Below, in pieces: positions 14,208 through 21,881 of a stretch of DNA of 24,797 nt. The notes under the pieces are model-generated. The model had not been told where the DNA came from, made no database searches, and worked only from the letters and a program-made list of their open reading frames with translations. Source of the DNA: Campylobacterales bacterium (GTDB taxonomy: Bacteria > Campylobacterota > Campylobacteria > Campylobacterales > QNZT01); the NCBI GenBank assembly GCA_026985685.1, contig JALSQA010000451.1:1-24797 (forward strand). Direction: 5' to 3'. Every line of letters begins with the position of its first letter. The first letter of the stretch is position 1. Both the position numbers and the translations under genes were made by a program.

Positions 14208-14888
14208 ATGGGTCAAAAAGTTAATCCTATTGGTCTAAGACTTGGGCTAAACAGAAACTGGGATTCAAGATGGTATCCATCTTCTGAGACTGCTGTTGCT
14301 AATGTCGGTGAAGACCATAAAATTAGAACTTTTATAAAAAAAGAGTTGTATTATGCTGGCGTTAGTCAAATAATTATCGAAAGAACTGCCAAAAAATTAC
14401 GTGTTACTATTGTAGCTGCACGTCCTGGTATTATTATCGGTAAAAAAGGTGCTGATATTGAAAAACTAAGAGCTAAACTAAATAAATTGGTTGGTAAAAG
14501 TGTAAATGTCAATATCAAAGAAGAGAGAAAACCACAAGCTTCAGCACAGCTTGCAGCTGAAAATGTTGCAACACAGCTTGAAAGACGTGTAGCTTTTAGA
14601 CGTGCTATGAAAAAAGTTATCCAAGGTGCTATGAAAAGTGGTGCTAAAGGTATCAAAGTTTCAGTTGCTGGTCGTCTTGGTGGTGCAGAGATGGCAAGAA
14701 CAGAATGGTATCTTGAAGGACGTGTTCCACTTCATACACTAAGAGCAAAAATTGATTACGGTTTTGCAGAAGCACATACTACATACGGAATTATCGGTGT
14801 TAAAGTATGGATTTTTAAAGGTGAAGTACTTGCTAAAGGTATTGCTCCTGAGCCAAAAGCTAAACCTAGAAAAAGAAGAGGTGAATAA
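14208..14888 (+). CDS. rpsC: 30S ribosomal protein S3
   Basis: Part of the mRNA entry channel and its helicase activity. 226 residues. N-terminal MGQKVNPIGLRLG, KH-domain loop RPGIIIGKKGADIEKLR (GxxG as GKKG), and C-terminal domain GRLGGAEMARTEWYLEGRVPLHTLRAKIDYG. The GAAGGAGTCTTAAAG site precedes the ATG, overlapping the rplV stop. L16 follows after 2 bases. Confidence 0.98.
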   Translation: MGQKVNPIGLRLGLNRNWDSRWYPSSETAVANVGEDHKIRTFIKKELYYAGVSQIIIERTAKKLRVTIVAARPGIIIGKKGADIEKLRAKLNKLVGKSVNVNIKEERKPQASAQLAAENVATQLERRVAFRRAMKKVIQGAMKSGAKGIKVSVAGRLGGAEMARTEWYLEGRVPLHTLRAKIDYGFAEAHTTYGIIGVKVWIFKGEVLAKGIAPEPKAKPRKRRGE

Positions 14889-14890
14889 CC

Positions 14891-15316
14891 ATGTTGATGC
14901 CAAAACGTACAAAATACAGAAAACAGCAAAAAGGTAGAAATAGAGGGAAATCTTACAGAGGTAACTCTATTGCTTTTGGTGAAATTGCACTTAAAGCTAC
15001 TGAAGGTGGAAGAATAGATTCACGTCAGATAGAAGCTGCGAGGATTGCAATGACAAGACACGTAAAAAGACAGGCAAAATCTTGGATTCGTGTTTTCCCT
15101 GATAAACCTTTAACTGCTAAACCACTTGAAACAAGAATGGGTAAAGGTAAAGGTGCTGTAGATAAATGGGTTATGAATATTAAACCCGGAAGAATTATTT
15201 TTGAGATGGCTGGTGTTAGTGATGAGTTGGCTCGTGAAGCTCTTACTCTTGCAAAACACAAGTTACCTTTTAAAACAAAAATCGTAACTCGAGAGAATGA
15301 AAATGAAATATACTGA
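14891..15316 (+). CDS. rplP: 50S ribosomal protein L16
   Basis: Late-assembling 50S protein shaping the A site. 141 residues. MLMPKRTKYRKQQKGRNRG at the start matches the family; GEIALKATEGGRIDSRQIEAAR, WIRVFPDKPLTAKPLETRMG and GKGAVDKWVMNIKPGRI are diagnostic. AGAGGTGA at 14877-14884 serves as the ribosome-binding site. Its last 14 bases overlap the start of rpmC. Confidence 0.98.
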   Translation: MLMPKRTKYRKQQKGRNRGKSYRGNSIAFGEIALKATEGGRIDSRQIEAARIAMTRHVKRQAKSWIRVFPDKPLTAKPLETRMGKGKGAVDKWVMNIKPGRIIFEMAGVSDELAREALTLAKHKLPFKTKIVTRENENEIY

Positions 15317-15503
15317 TTTAGATGGTAAAGACGCTAAAGCGTTAAACGAGTTGTTAAAAGAGAAAAAGTTGTTGCTATTTAAACTTAGATCAAAGTTACA
15401 AACAATGCAACTTACTAATCCTAATGAGATTAAAGAAGTAAGAAAAGATATTGCTAGAATTAAAACTGCATTATCTGCACTTAAAAATGAAGTTAAGGCA
15501 TAA
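15303..15503 (+). CDS. rpmC: 50S ribosomal protein L29
   Basis: Small helical hairpin protein at the tunnel exit. 66 residues if started at the ATG at 15303 (MKYTDLDGKDAKALNELLKE), which mirrors the campylobacterial L29 start; an ATG at 15297 would add two residues but sits too near the GAGAG site at 15291-15295. The MQLTNPNEIKEVRKDIARI block is diagnostic. Start lies inside rplP in another frame, which points to coupled translation. Confidence 0.95.
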   Translation: MKYTDLDGKDAKALNELLKEKKLLLFKLRSKLQTMQLTNPNEIKEVRKDIARIKTALSALKNEVKA

Positions 15504-15506
15504 AAG

Positions 15507-15755
15507 ATGGCTTTAAAAGAGATACAAGGCACAGTAGTAAAAAAAGCTGGTGACAAAACTGCAACAGTTTTGGTAGAGAGAAAAGTGGTTCATCCAAGAT
15601 ATCACAAAATCGTAAAAAGATTTAAAAAATATCTAGTTCATGATGAAAATAATCAGACAAATGTCGGAGATACGATTTCTGCTATAGAGTGCAGACCTAT
15701 TTCAAAAACAAAATCTTTTAGATTAAAAGAGATTGTTGCAACAGGAGTGAAATAA
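15507..15755 (+). CDS. rpsQ: 30S ribosomal protein S17
   Basis: OB-fold primary 16S rRNA-binding protein. 82 residues: EIQGTVVKKAGDKTATVLVER, HPRYHKIVKRFKKYLVHDE and NVGDTISAIECRPISKTKSF are the family core. Starts 3 bases after rpmC and shares one base (TAATG) with rplN. Confidence 0.97.
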   Translation: MALKEIQGTVVKKAGDKTATVLVERKVVHPRYHKIVKRFKKYLVHDENNQTNVGDTISAIECRPISKTKSFRLKEIVATGVK

Positions 15756-16123
15756 TGATACAAGGTTTTACTAGACTAGCTGTTGCTGATAACAGTGGCG
15801 CTAAAGAGATCATGTGTATTAAAGTACTTGGTGGTTCTAAAAGAAGATACGCAAGTGTTGGTGATGTTATTGTGGCTTCTGTTAAAAAAGCAATTCCAAA
15901 TGGAAAAGTGAAAAAAGGACAGGTAATCAAAGCAGTAATCGTTCGTACTAGAAAAGAAGTACAAAGAGAAAACGGTTCATTGATTAGATTTGATGAAAAT
16001 GCAGCAGTAATTTTAGATGCAAAAAAAGAGCCTATTGGAACACGTATTTTTGGTCCAATTGGTCGTGAAGTAAGATATGCAGGTTATATGAAAATTGTAT
16101 CACTTGCACCGGAGGTATTGTAA
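15755..16123 (+). CDS. rplN: 50S ribosomal protein L14
   Basis: Forms intersubunit bridges and is the docking site of RsfS, whose gene lies at 5319-5657 in this window. 122 residues. MIQGFTRLAVADNSGAKEI, GGSKRRYASVGDVIVASVKKA and the RFDENAAVILDAKKEPIGTRIFGP block are diagnostic. One-base overlaps with rpsQ and rplX (TAATG) indicate coupled translation. Confidence 0.98.
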   Translation: MIQGFTRLAVADNSGAKEIMCIKVLGGSKRRYASVGDVIVASVKKAIPNGKVKKGQVIKAVIVRTRKEVQRENGSLIRFDENAAVILDAKKEPIGTRIFGPIGREVRYAGYMKIVSLAPEVL

Positions 16124-16356
16124 TGGCAGTTAAATTCAAGATTAAAAAAGGTGATCAAGTAAAGATTATTGCTGGTGATGATAAAGGTAAAGTTGCTGAA
16201 GTATTAAAAGTAATGCCAAAAACATCACAAGTAATTGTTGCTGGTTGCAAAATTGCAAAAAAAGCGATTAAACCAACTGAAGAAAATCCTAAGGGTGGTT
16301 TTGAAAATAAAGAGATGCCTATTCATATTTCAAATGTAGCAAAAGTGGAAGGGTAA
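16123..16356 (+). CDS. rplX: 50S ribosomal protein L24
   Basis: Assembly initiator that binds the 5' region of 23S rRNA. KOW motif clear: KIKKGDQVKIIAGDDKGKVAEVLKV. At 77 residues it is short relative to ~103 in E. coli, as in related campylobacterial proteins; the C-terminal GGFENKEMPIHISNVAKV matches the family, so it is complete. GGAGG at ~16111-16115 precedes the start inside rplN. Confidence 0.95.
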   Translation: MAVKFKIKKGDQVKIIAGDDKGKVAEVLKVMPKTSQVIVAGCKIAKKAIKPTEENPKGGFENKEMPIHISNVAKVEG

Positions 16357-16359
16357 ACG

Positions 16360-16911
16360 ATGGTTGTTAGATTAAAAGAAAAATATGCAAACGAAATCAG
16401 ACCAGCTTTGGTTAGTGAATTTGATATCAAAAATCCTATGCAAGTACCTGGATTAGAAAAAATTTCTATCAGTGTCGGTGCAGGTGAAGAGGCTAAAGAT
16501 TCTAAAATATTACAAAATATTCAAGATACTATCTCTTTAATTGCTGGACAACACGCAGTTGTTACAAAAGCAAAAAAATCAATTGCTGGTTTTAAACTAA
16601 GAGAAGATTTTCCAATTGGTGTAAAAGTTACACTAAGAGGGGACAGAATGTATACATTTTTAGATAAATTGATCGCTATTACTTTACCTAGGGTAAAAGA
16701 TTTCAGAGGGTTACCTAGAAATGGATTTGATGGTCGTGGAAATTATAGTTTTGGTTTGGATGAGCAACTTGTTTTCCCAGAAGTCAAGTTTGATGATATC
16801 ATCAAAACACACGGTATGAATATCACTTTTGTTACTACAACAGAAGATGACAAAGAAGCTTTTAAATTATTGGAATTGGTTGGAATTCCATTTGAAAAGG
16901 GACGTGCATAA
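16360..16911 (+). CDS. rplE: 50S ribosomal protein L5
   Basis: 5S rRNA-binding protein of the central protuberance, contacting S13. 183 residues. Patterns: EIRPALVSEFDIKNPMQVP, KAKKSIAGFKLREDFPIGVKVTLRG, YTFLDKLIAITLPRVKDFRG and the NYSFGLDEQLVFPEVKFDDI block. AAGGG upstream of the start within the rplX end. One-base overlap with rpsN. Confidence 0.98.
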   Translation: MVVRLKEKYANEIRPALVSEFDIKNPMQVPGLEKISISVGAGEEAKDSKILQNIQDTISLIAGQHAVVTKAKKSIAGFKLREDFPIGVKVTLRGDRMYTFLDKLIAITLPRVKDFRGLPRNGFDGRGNYSFGLDEQLVFPEVKFDDIIKTHGMNITFVTTTEDDKEAFKLLELVGIPFEKGRA

Positions 16912-17096
16912 TGGCAAAGAAATCAATGATCGCAAAAGCGAAAAGAACGCCTAAGTTTGGTGTGAGAGCATACACAAGATGTCAAATCTGTGGTAGACCT
17001 CATTCTGTATATAGAGATTTTGGTATTTGTAGAGTTTGTTTTAGAAAAATGGCAAATGAAGGCAAATTACCTGGAATCAAAAAATCAAGTTGGTAA
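16911..17096 (+). CDS. rpsN: 30S ribosomal protein S14, zinc-binding (type Z)
   Basis: Head protein of the 30S subunit. The 61-residue short form carries four Cys in two CxxC pairs (CQICGRPHSVYRDFGICRVC), a zinc ribbon, in contrast to the ~100-residue zinc-free form of enterobacteria. This form is normal in Campylobacterota and Gram-positives. The one-base overlap with rplE (TAATG) and 9-base gap to rpsH keep it in the spc block. Confidence 0.97.
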   Translation: MAKKSMIAKAKRTPKFGVRAYTRCQICGRPHSVYRDFGICRVCFRKMANEGKLPGIKKSSW

Positions 17097-17105
17097 GGAA
17101 AAAGC

Positions 17106-17501
17106 ATGGTAAATGATCTTGTATCAGACGCATTAACAAGAATTAGAAATGCTTCTATGAGAAAGTTAGAAGTTACAGAACTTCTTCACTCTAAACTTGT
17201 TGAATCAGTTGTTAAAATTTTTCAAGAAAAAGGGTATGTTGAGTCATTCAATATCAAAGAAGATGGAAATAAAAAATTTATAAAAGTTGTTTTGAAATAT
17301 GATGACAATGGTAATCAAGTAATCAATGAAGTTAAAAAAATCTCTAAACCAGGTCGTCGTGTTTATAAACCGGCATCTGAAATCAAAAGATTTAAAAATG
17401 GTTATGGAACTATTGTAGTTAGTACTTCAAAAGGTGTACTAAGTAACGACGTTGCACACAAAGAAGGTGTTGGTGGCGAAGTTATCTGTAGTATATGGTA
17501 G
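17106..17501 (+). CDS. rpsH: 30S ribosomal protein S8
   Basis: Primary 16S rRNA-binding protein of the platform; in E. coli the repressor of the spc operon. 131 residues: MVNDLVSDALTRIRNASM, KPGRRVYKPASEI and the C-terminal GTIVVSTSKGVLSNDVAH followed by GVGGEVICSIW. A 54-base gap follows before rplF, the widest within the S10-spc part; it has a strong AAAAAGGA site but no obvious promoter or stable structure. Confidence 0.98.
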   Translation: MVNDLVSDALTRIRNASMRKLEVTELLHSKLVESVVKIFQEKGYVESFNIKEDGNKKFIKVVLKYDDNGNQVINEVKKISKPGRRVYKPASEIKRFKNGYGTIVVSTSKGVLSNDVAHKEGVGGEVICSIW

Positions 17502-17555
17502 AGTCAATGTTTTTACGGCATTCGATTTAATCGTAGACAAGTAAAAAGGAAAAAA

Positions 17556-18092
17556 ATGTCAAGAATAGGTAAACAACCGGTTGTAATTCCAGCTGGAATT
17601 GATGTAAAACTTGATGGTTCAGTACTATCATTTAAAAAGGGTAATGTTGAAAAATTACTCGATACAAAAAACTTTGTAGGTGTAAAAGTAGAAGGCAATG
17701 AAGTATTGTTTTCTACAAAAGGTGATGATAGACAATCTCGTGCTTTTTGGGGAACATTCAGATCATTAGCAAACAATATTGTTATAGGTCTTACAGATGG
17801 TTATGAGAAAAAACTTGAAATCAATGGTGTTGGTTATAGAGCAGCAGTAAAAGGCAATGTACTTGAATTGCAACTAGGCTTTTCTCACCCAATCAACTAT
17901 GAATTTCCAAAAGATATATCTATTACAGTTGAAAAAAACCTTATTACTATTAAGGGTGATGATAAGCAAGTTGTAGGACAAATTGCAGCAGAGATTAGAG
18001 GTTTCAGACCACCAGAACCATACAAAGGTAAAGGTGTCAAGTATGCTGACGAAGTTATTGTCAGAAAAGCCGGTAAAACAGCAGCGAAGTAG
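17556..18092 (+). CDS. rplF: 50S ribosomal protein L6
   Basis: Supports the factor-binding region near the sarcin-ricin loop. 178 residues in two similar alpha/beta domains: MSRIGKQPVVIPAGIDV at the start, LTDGYEKKLEINGVGYRA at the domain border, and the C-terminal RPPEPYKGKGVKYADEVI, the best-conserved rRNA-contact segment. AAAAAGGA lies upstream; 9 bases to rplR. Confidence 0.98.
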   Translation: MSRIGKQPVVIPAGIDVKLDGSVLSFKKGNVEKLLDTKNFVGVKVEGNEVLFSTKGDDRQSRAFWGTFRSLANNIVIGLTDGYEKKLEINGVGYRAAVKGNVLELQLGFSHPINYEFPKDISITVEKNLITIKGDDKQVVGQIAAEIRGFRPPEPYKGKGVKYADEVIVRKAGKTAAK

Positions 18093-18101
18093 GGGTAAAA
18101 T

Positions 18102-18458
18102 ATGAGAACAAAATTATTAAAACAAAAAAATGCACTTAAAGCAAGAAGAATCAGAAGAATCAGAGCTAAAGTTTCTGGAACTGCTGATATGCCAAGAGTT
18201 GCACTATTTAAATCAAACAGATACCTTTACGCTCAAGCTATTGATGATGTTAATTCAGTGACTTTGGCTAGTGTTGATGGTAAAAAACTAGGTCTTTCTG
18301 CGTCTAAAGAAGCTGCAGCTTCTGTTGCAAAAGCATTTGCAGAGAATATGAAAGAAAAAGGTATTGAGAAAGTTGTCTTTGATAGAAGAGGTAATCAGTA
18401 TCATGGCGTTGTAGCTGCTTTTGCAGAGGCACTTAGAGAAAATGGAATAACACTATAA
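18102..18458 (+). CDS. rplR: 50S ribosomal protein L18
   Basis: 5S rRNA-binding protein. 118 residues: basic N-terminus (NALKARRIRRIRAKVSG), PRVALFKSNRYLYAQAIDD, and the C-terminal VVFDRRGNQYHGVVAAFAEALRENG, the L18 hallmark. AGGGG precedes the ATG. 11 bases to rpsE. Confidence 0.98.
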   Translation: MRTKLLKQKNALKARRIRRIRAKVSGTADMPRVALFKSNRYLYAQAIDDVNSVTLASVDGKKLGLSASKEAAASVAKAFAENMKEKGIEKVVFDRRGNQYHGVVAAFAEALRENGITL

Positions 18459-18469
18459 GGTCAATAACA

Positions 18470-18913
18470 ATGGAAAATATTAATAAAGAAGAATTTGAAG
18501 AAGTTATTGTTAACATCGGTAGAGTAACGAAAGTTGTTAAGGGTGGTAGAAGATTTAGATTTACTGCCTTAGTCGTTGTTGGTAATAGAAACGGAATTGT
18601 TGGTTTTGGTACAGGAAAAGCAAAAGAAGTTCCTGATGCTATTAAAAAAGGTGTTGATGATGCATTTAAAAATCTTGTTAGAGTAAATGTAAAAGGTTCA
18701 ACAATTGCTCATGATATTGAATTGAAGTATAATGCAAGCAGAATTTTGCTAAAACCAGCAAGTGAAGGTACTGGTGTAATTGCCGGTGGTGCAACTAGAC
18801 CAGTTTTAGAATTGGCAGGTATTAAAGATATTTTGACAAAATCATTGGGTTCAAATAATCCTAACAATCTTGTACGAGCGACTGTAAAAGCGCTTGGCAT
18901 GATCAAACAATAG
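18470..18913 (+). CDS. rpsE: 30S ribosomal protein S5
   Basis: Decoding-fidelity protein next to S4. 147 residues, slightly shorter than E. coli S5. The dsRNA-binding N-domain shows VNIGRVTKVVKGGRRFRFTA and GNRNGIVGFGTGKAKEVPDA; the C-domain shows LLKPASEGTGVIAGGATRPV. The gene directly downstream is rplO; rpmD (L30), which sits here in many bacteria, is absent from the 13-base gap. Confidence 0.98.
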   Translation: MENINKEEFEEVIVNIGRVTKVVKGGRRFRFTALVVVGNRNGIVGFGTGKAKEVPDAIKKGVDDAFKNLVRVNVKGSTIAHDIELKYNASRILLKPASEGTGVIAGGATRPVLELAGIKDILTKSLGSNNPNNLVRATVKALGMIKQ

Positions 18914-18926
18914 TAAGGAATAGTCA

Positions 18927-19325
18927 ATGGCACTTGATAATTTAACTCCAGCACCAGGATCAACTAAAAATAGAAAAAGAGTTGGTCGTGGACAAGGTAG
19001 TGGTATGGGTAAGACTGCTAGCCGTGGTAACAATGGACAAAAAAGTAGAACAGGGTATAGTAAAAAAAGAGGTTTTGAAGGTGGACAACAACCACTTCAA
19101 AGAAGATTACCAAAAGTTGGTTTTACTTCACGTGTTGTAAAACCATATGTAATTAATATTCAAAAAGTAACTAAAGTTGCTGCACTTGATGAAATCACTT
19201 TTGAAACTATTAAGAGTGTACATAAAGTACAAGGAAGTGTGAAAAAAATCAAATTGATTGGAAAAGGTGCAAAAGATTTAGCACCAAAAATCAAAGACGA
19301 AAATATTACAACTAGCGGTAACTAA
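18927..19325 (+). CDS. rplO: 50S ribosomal protein L15
   Basis: Late-assembly 50S protein. 132 residues. The basic, Gly-rich N-terminal arm TKNRKRVGRGQGSGMGKTASRG and KRGFEGGQQPLQRRLPKVGF are diagnostic, with KIKLIGKGAK near the end. AAGGAA lies upstream of the ATG. secY starts 2 bases after the stop. Confidence 0.97.
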   Translation: MALDNLTPAPGSTKNRKRVGRGQGSGMGKTASRGNNGQKSRTGYSKKRGFEGGQQPLQRRLPKVGFTSRVVKPYVINIQKVTKVAALDEITFETIKSVHKVQGSVKKIKLIGKGAKDLAPKIKDENITTSGN

Positions 19326-19327
19326 TC

Positions 19328-20587
19328 ATGAGTAAAGACTTAACAAACAAGATTTTAATTACGTTAGGTTTCTTGTTTGCATATAGGATTTTATCTTATA
19401 TACCTGTTCCTGGTGTAAATGTTGATGTAATCAAAGCTTTTTTTGATTCTAATTCTAACAATGCACTAGGAATGGTCAATATGTTTAGTGGTAAAGCAGT
19501 AAGTAGGCTTAGTATCATTTCTCTTGGTATTATGCCTTATATTACTGCTTCTATTATCATGGAACTCCTCGCAGCAACATTTCCTACGCTTGGTCAGATG
19601 AAAAAAGAGCGTGACGGAATGACTAAATATATGCAAATTATTCGTTATGCTACTGTAGTAATTACATTAGTACAAGCTGTTGGTGTCTCAATGGGGCTTC
19701 AAAGTATGGGACATGGCGGTGAAAGTGCTATCATGATTGACATGAGTTTGTTTGTTCCTATCGCAGCTTTTTCTATGCTTACAGGTACTATGCTTTTGAT
19801 GTGGATTGGTGAACAAATCACACAAAGAGGTATTGGTAATGGTATTTCATTAATCATTTTTGCTGGTATTGTTTCTGGTATTCCATCTGCTATAGGCGGT
19901 ATGGTAAATCTTATCAATACAGGTGAGCTTAACTTCCTGGTTGTAATTGGAATTTTAGTTGTGATTTTTGCAACAATTGGTGCGATTATCTATGTTGAAC
20001 TTGGTGAACGTCGTGTACCTATCTCATATTCTCGTAAAACAATGATGCAAAATCAAAACAAAAGAGTTATGAACTACATTCCGATCAAAGTAAACCTTAG
20101 TGGTGTTATTCCGCCTATTTTTGCTTCAGCAGTATTGATGATGCCTTCAACTTTAATGTCTGGAAGTACAAATCCTTATGTTCAAAAGATTGCAGATTTA
20201 TTAAGCCCAAATGGTTATTTATTTAATATTTTGATGTTTATGGGTGTAATATTCTTCGCATATTTTTATGCTTCTATTGTATTTAATGCAAAAGATATTT
20301 CTGAGAACCTTAAAAAACAAGGTGGGTTTATTCCTGGTGTAAGACCTGGAAAAAGTACAGCTGAATTTATAAATGAAGTAGCAAGTAGATTGACATTAGG
20401 TGGTGCTATATATCTTGGTTTGATCTCTACATTACCATGGATTTTAGTCAAAACTATGGGTGTACCATTCTATTTTGGAGGAACTGCTGTTTTGATTGTA
20501 GTTCAAGTTGCACTTGATACTATGAGAAAAATTGAAGCACAAATTTATATGAATAAATATAATTCTTTAAATTCGCTAGGACTTTAG
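19328..20587 (+). CDS. secY: preprotein translocase subunit SecY
   Basis: Channel subunit of the Sec translocase in the inner membrane. 419 residues with ten hydrophobic segments. Diagnostic stretches: YRILSYIPVPGVNV (end of TM1), SIISLGIMPYITASIIMELL (TM2), WIGEQITQRGIGNGISLIIF, ELGERRVPISY and the cytosolic loop KQGGFIPGVRPGKSTAEFI. No strong ribosome-binding site is seen before the ATG; with only 2 bases after rplO, translation is probably coupled. adk, often next, is absent. Confidence 0.98.
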   Translation: MSKDLTNKILITLGFLFAYRILSYIPVPGVNVDVIKAFFDSNSNNALGMVNMFSGKAVSRLSIISLGIMPYITASIIMELLAATFPTLGQMKKERDGMTKYMQIIRYATVVITLVQAVGVSMGLQSMGHGGESAIMIDMSLFVPIAAFSMLTGTMLLMWIGEQITQRGIGNGISLIIFAGIVSGIPSAIGGMVNLINTGELNFLVVIGILVVIFATIGAIIYVELGERRVPISYSRKTMMQNQNKRVMNYIPIKVNLSGVIPPIFASAVLMMPSTLMSGSTNPYVQKIADLLSPNGYLFNILMFMGVIFFAYFYASIVFNAKDISENLKKQGGFIPGVRPGKSTAEFINEVASRLTLGGAIYLGLISTLPWILVKTMGVPFYFGGTAVLIVVQVALDTMRKIEAQIYMNKYNSLNSLGL

Positions 20588-20591
20588 AGTC

Positions 20592-21353
20592 ATGGCAATA
20601 TCCATAAAGAAACCCTTAGAAATTGAAAAACTAAGGGTTTCTAATTCTTACGTTGCAAAAACTCTTAATCATCTTCGTACATATATCCGACCGGGTATGA
20701 CACTCAAGCAAATTAATGAAATGGGTGAAGATTTTATCGCTTCACTTGATGCAAGACCTGCCTTTAAAGGTTTGTATGGTTTTCCTGCTGGTGTTTGTAC
20801 TTCTCTAAATGAAGTTATTATTCATGGTATTCCGTCAGATGAAGTTATCAAAGAAGGTGATATATTAGGTTTAGATATAGGTGTTGAAAAAGATGGCTGG
20901 TATGGTGATGCTGCTATAACTCTTCCTATCGGAAAAATCTCAGATGATGATCAAGCTCTTATTGACTGTTCTTATGATGCTTTAATGCATGCTATTTCTG
21001 TTATAAAAACAGGTATGCGATTTAAAGAGTTGAGTTTAGAATTGGAGACTTTTATACTTGATCGTGGTTTTGTCCCTTTAAAAGGATTTTGTGGTCATGG
21101 TATAGGTAAAAAACCTCATGAAGAACCAGAAATTCCAAATTATCTTGAGGGTAAAAATCCAAAACAAGGTCCTAAAATAAAAAATGGTATGGTTTTTTGT
21201 TTAGAGCCTATGATTTGTCAAAAAAGTGGTGTAGCAACTATCGATGAAAAAGACAAATGGTCAGTACGCAGTGAAGATGGTTTTAGAGGAAGTCATTATG
21301 AGCATACTGTTGCTGTTATCAATAATAAAGCAGAAATACTTTCTGTAGAATAA
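20592..21353 (+). CDS. map: methionine aminopeptidase, type I
   Basis: Removes the initiator Met from nascent proteins. 253 residues. Metal ligands and catalytic residues are visible: His in VIIHGIPSD, the two Asp in LGLDIGVEKDGWYGDAAIT, His in GFCGHGIGKKPHEEP, Glu in FCLEPMI and the last Glu in HYEHTVAV. No N-terminal zinc-finger extension. Four bases after secY and 21 before infA, where AAAAGGAG serves infA. Confidence 0.97.
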   Translation: MAISIKKPLEIEKLRVSNSYVAKTLNHLRTYIRPGMTLKQINEMGEDFIASLDARPAFKGLYGFPAGVCTSLNEVIIHGIPSDEVIKEGDILGLDIGVEKDGWYGDAAITLPIGKISDDDQALIDCSYDALMHAISVIKTGMRFKELSLELETFILDRGFVPLKGFCGHGIGKKPHEEPEIPNYLEGKNPKQGPKIKNGMVFCLEPMICQKSGVATIDEKDKWSVRSEDGFRGSHYEHTVAVINNKAEILSVE

Positions 21354-21374
21354 AAATTTTGAAAAGGAGAATAC

Positions 21375-21593
21375 ATGGCTAAAGATGATGTTATTGAAGT
21401 TGATGGAGTTGTGATCGAAGCGTTGCCAAATGCAACTTTTATGGTTGAACTTGAAAATGGGCATAAAGTGCTTTGTCATATCGCAGGAAAAATGCGTATG
21501 CACTATATCAAGATCATGCTTGGTGATAAAGTAAAAGTAGAACTTACACCATACAGTTTAGATAAAGGTCGTATTACATTCAGATATAAGTAA
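21375..21593 (+). CDS. infA: translation initiation factor IF-1
   Basis: OB-fold factor that occupies the ribosomal A site during initiation. 72 residues: MAKDDVIEVDGVVIEALPN, FMVELENGHKVLCHIAGKMR and the C-terminal SLDKGRITFRYK match the family closely. AAAAGGAG lies 9 bases upstream. A 171-base noncoding stretch with a new promoter follows, separating it from rpmJ. Confidence 0.98.
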   Translation: MAKDDVIEVDGVVIEALPNATFMVELENGHKVLCHIAGKMRMHYIKIMLGDKVKVELTPYSLDKGRITFRYK

Positions 21594-21612
21594 ATATTTA
21601 TTTTTATTTGGA

Positions 21613-21618
21613 TATAAT
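21613..21618 (+). promoter_or_regulatory. internal promoter (-10) of the rpmJ-rpsM-rpsK-rpsD-rpoA-rplQ block
   Basis: TATAAT at 21613-21618, preceded by a periodic T-rich stretch (TTTATTTTTATTTGGA) in place of a -35, the usual housekeeping promoter pattern in Campylobacterota. It is followed by CCGGCTC, a GC-rich discriminator like that of the S10 promoter. Start expected near 21625, leaving a ~140-base leader before rpmJ. Confidence 0.75.
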
Positions 21619-21638
21619 CCGGCTCTTTTATTAGAATG

Positions 21639-21724
21639 ACGAAACTACATGAAGAGTAATTGCAAAAAGTCCACTGTTTTTTCAATTACTGGTTTGGATA
21701 ATTCACTAAACCATATTCGTTCGT
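21639..21724 (+). promoter_or_regulatory. structured leader upstream of rpmJ (candidate r-protein autoregulatory RNA)
   Basis: Hairpin 1: AGTAATTG (21655-21662) pairs perfectly with CAATTACT (21683-21690), extended by AAAAA against TTTTT. Hairpin 2: GGTTT (21691-21695) pairs with AAACC (21708-21712) immediately after. ACGAA (21639-21643) can close both with TTCGT (21716-21720 or 21720-21724), giving a three-way junction. The ribosome-binding site CAGGAG (21753-21758) is outside. No known motif is recognised. Confidence 0.5.
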
Positions 21725-21764
21725 TATTTGTCAAGTGGGAAAGAAAAATTTACAGGAGATAACT

Positions 21765-21878
21765 ATGAAAGTTAGACCATCCGTTAAAAAAATGTGTGAT
21801 AATTGTAAAATTATCAAACGTAGAGGTGCAGTCAGAGTGATTTGCAAAAACCCTAAACATAAACAGAGACAAGGATAA
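21765..21878 (+). CDS. rpmJ: 50S ribosomal protein L36
   Basis: 37-residue zinc-ribbon protein of the 50S subunit: MKVRPSVKKMCDNCKIIKRR, then VRVICKNPKHKQRQG. The ligands C-x2-C-x12-C-x4-H are all present, so this is the zinc-binding form. ACAGGAGATAACT gives a strong ribosome-binding site. Three bases before rpsM, it opens the alpha-operon part behind its own promoter. Confidence 0.97.
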   Translation: MKVRPSVKKMCDNCKIIKRRGAVRVICKNPKHKQRQG

Positions 21879-21881
21879 TCA

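Noticed and set aside
14366..14656. Long minus-strand open frames opposite ribosomal genes (for example opposite rpsC, rplP, secY)
   Set aside because: They lie wholly inside strongly conserved genes, lack ribosome-binding sites and encode low-complexity hydrophobic sequences expected from antisense of Lys-rich genes.
17502..17555. Internal promoter or regulatory hairpin between rpsH and rplF
   Set aside because: No -10 hexamer was seen, and the CGATT/AATCG repeat is too short and has only one base in the loop; probably just a slightly long spacer.
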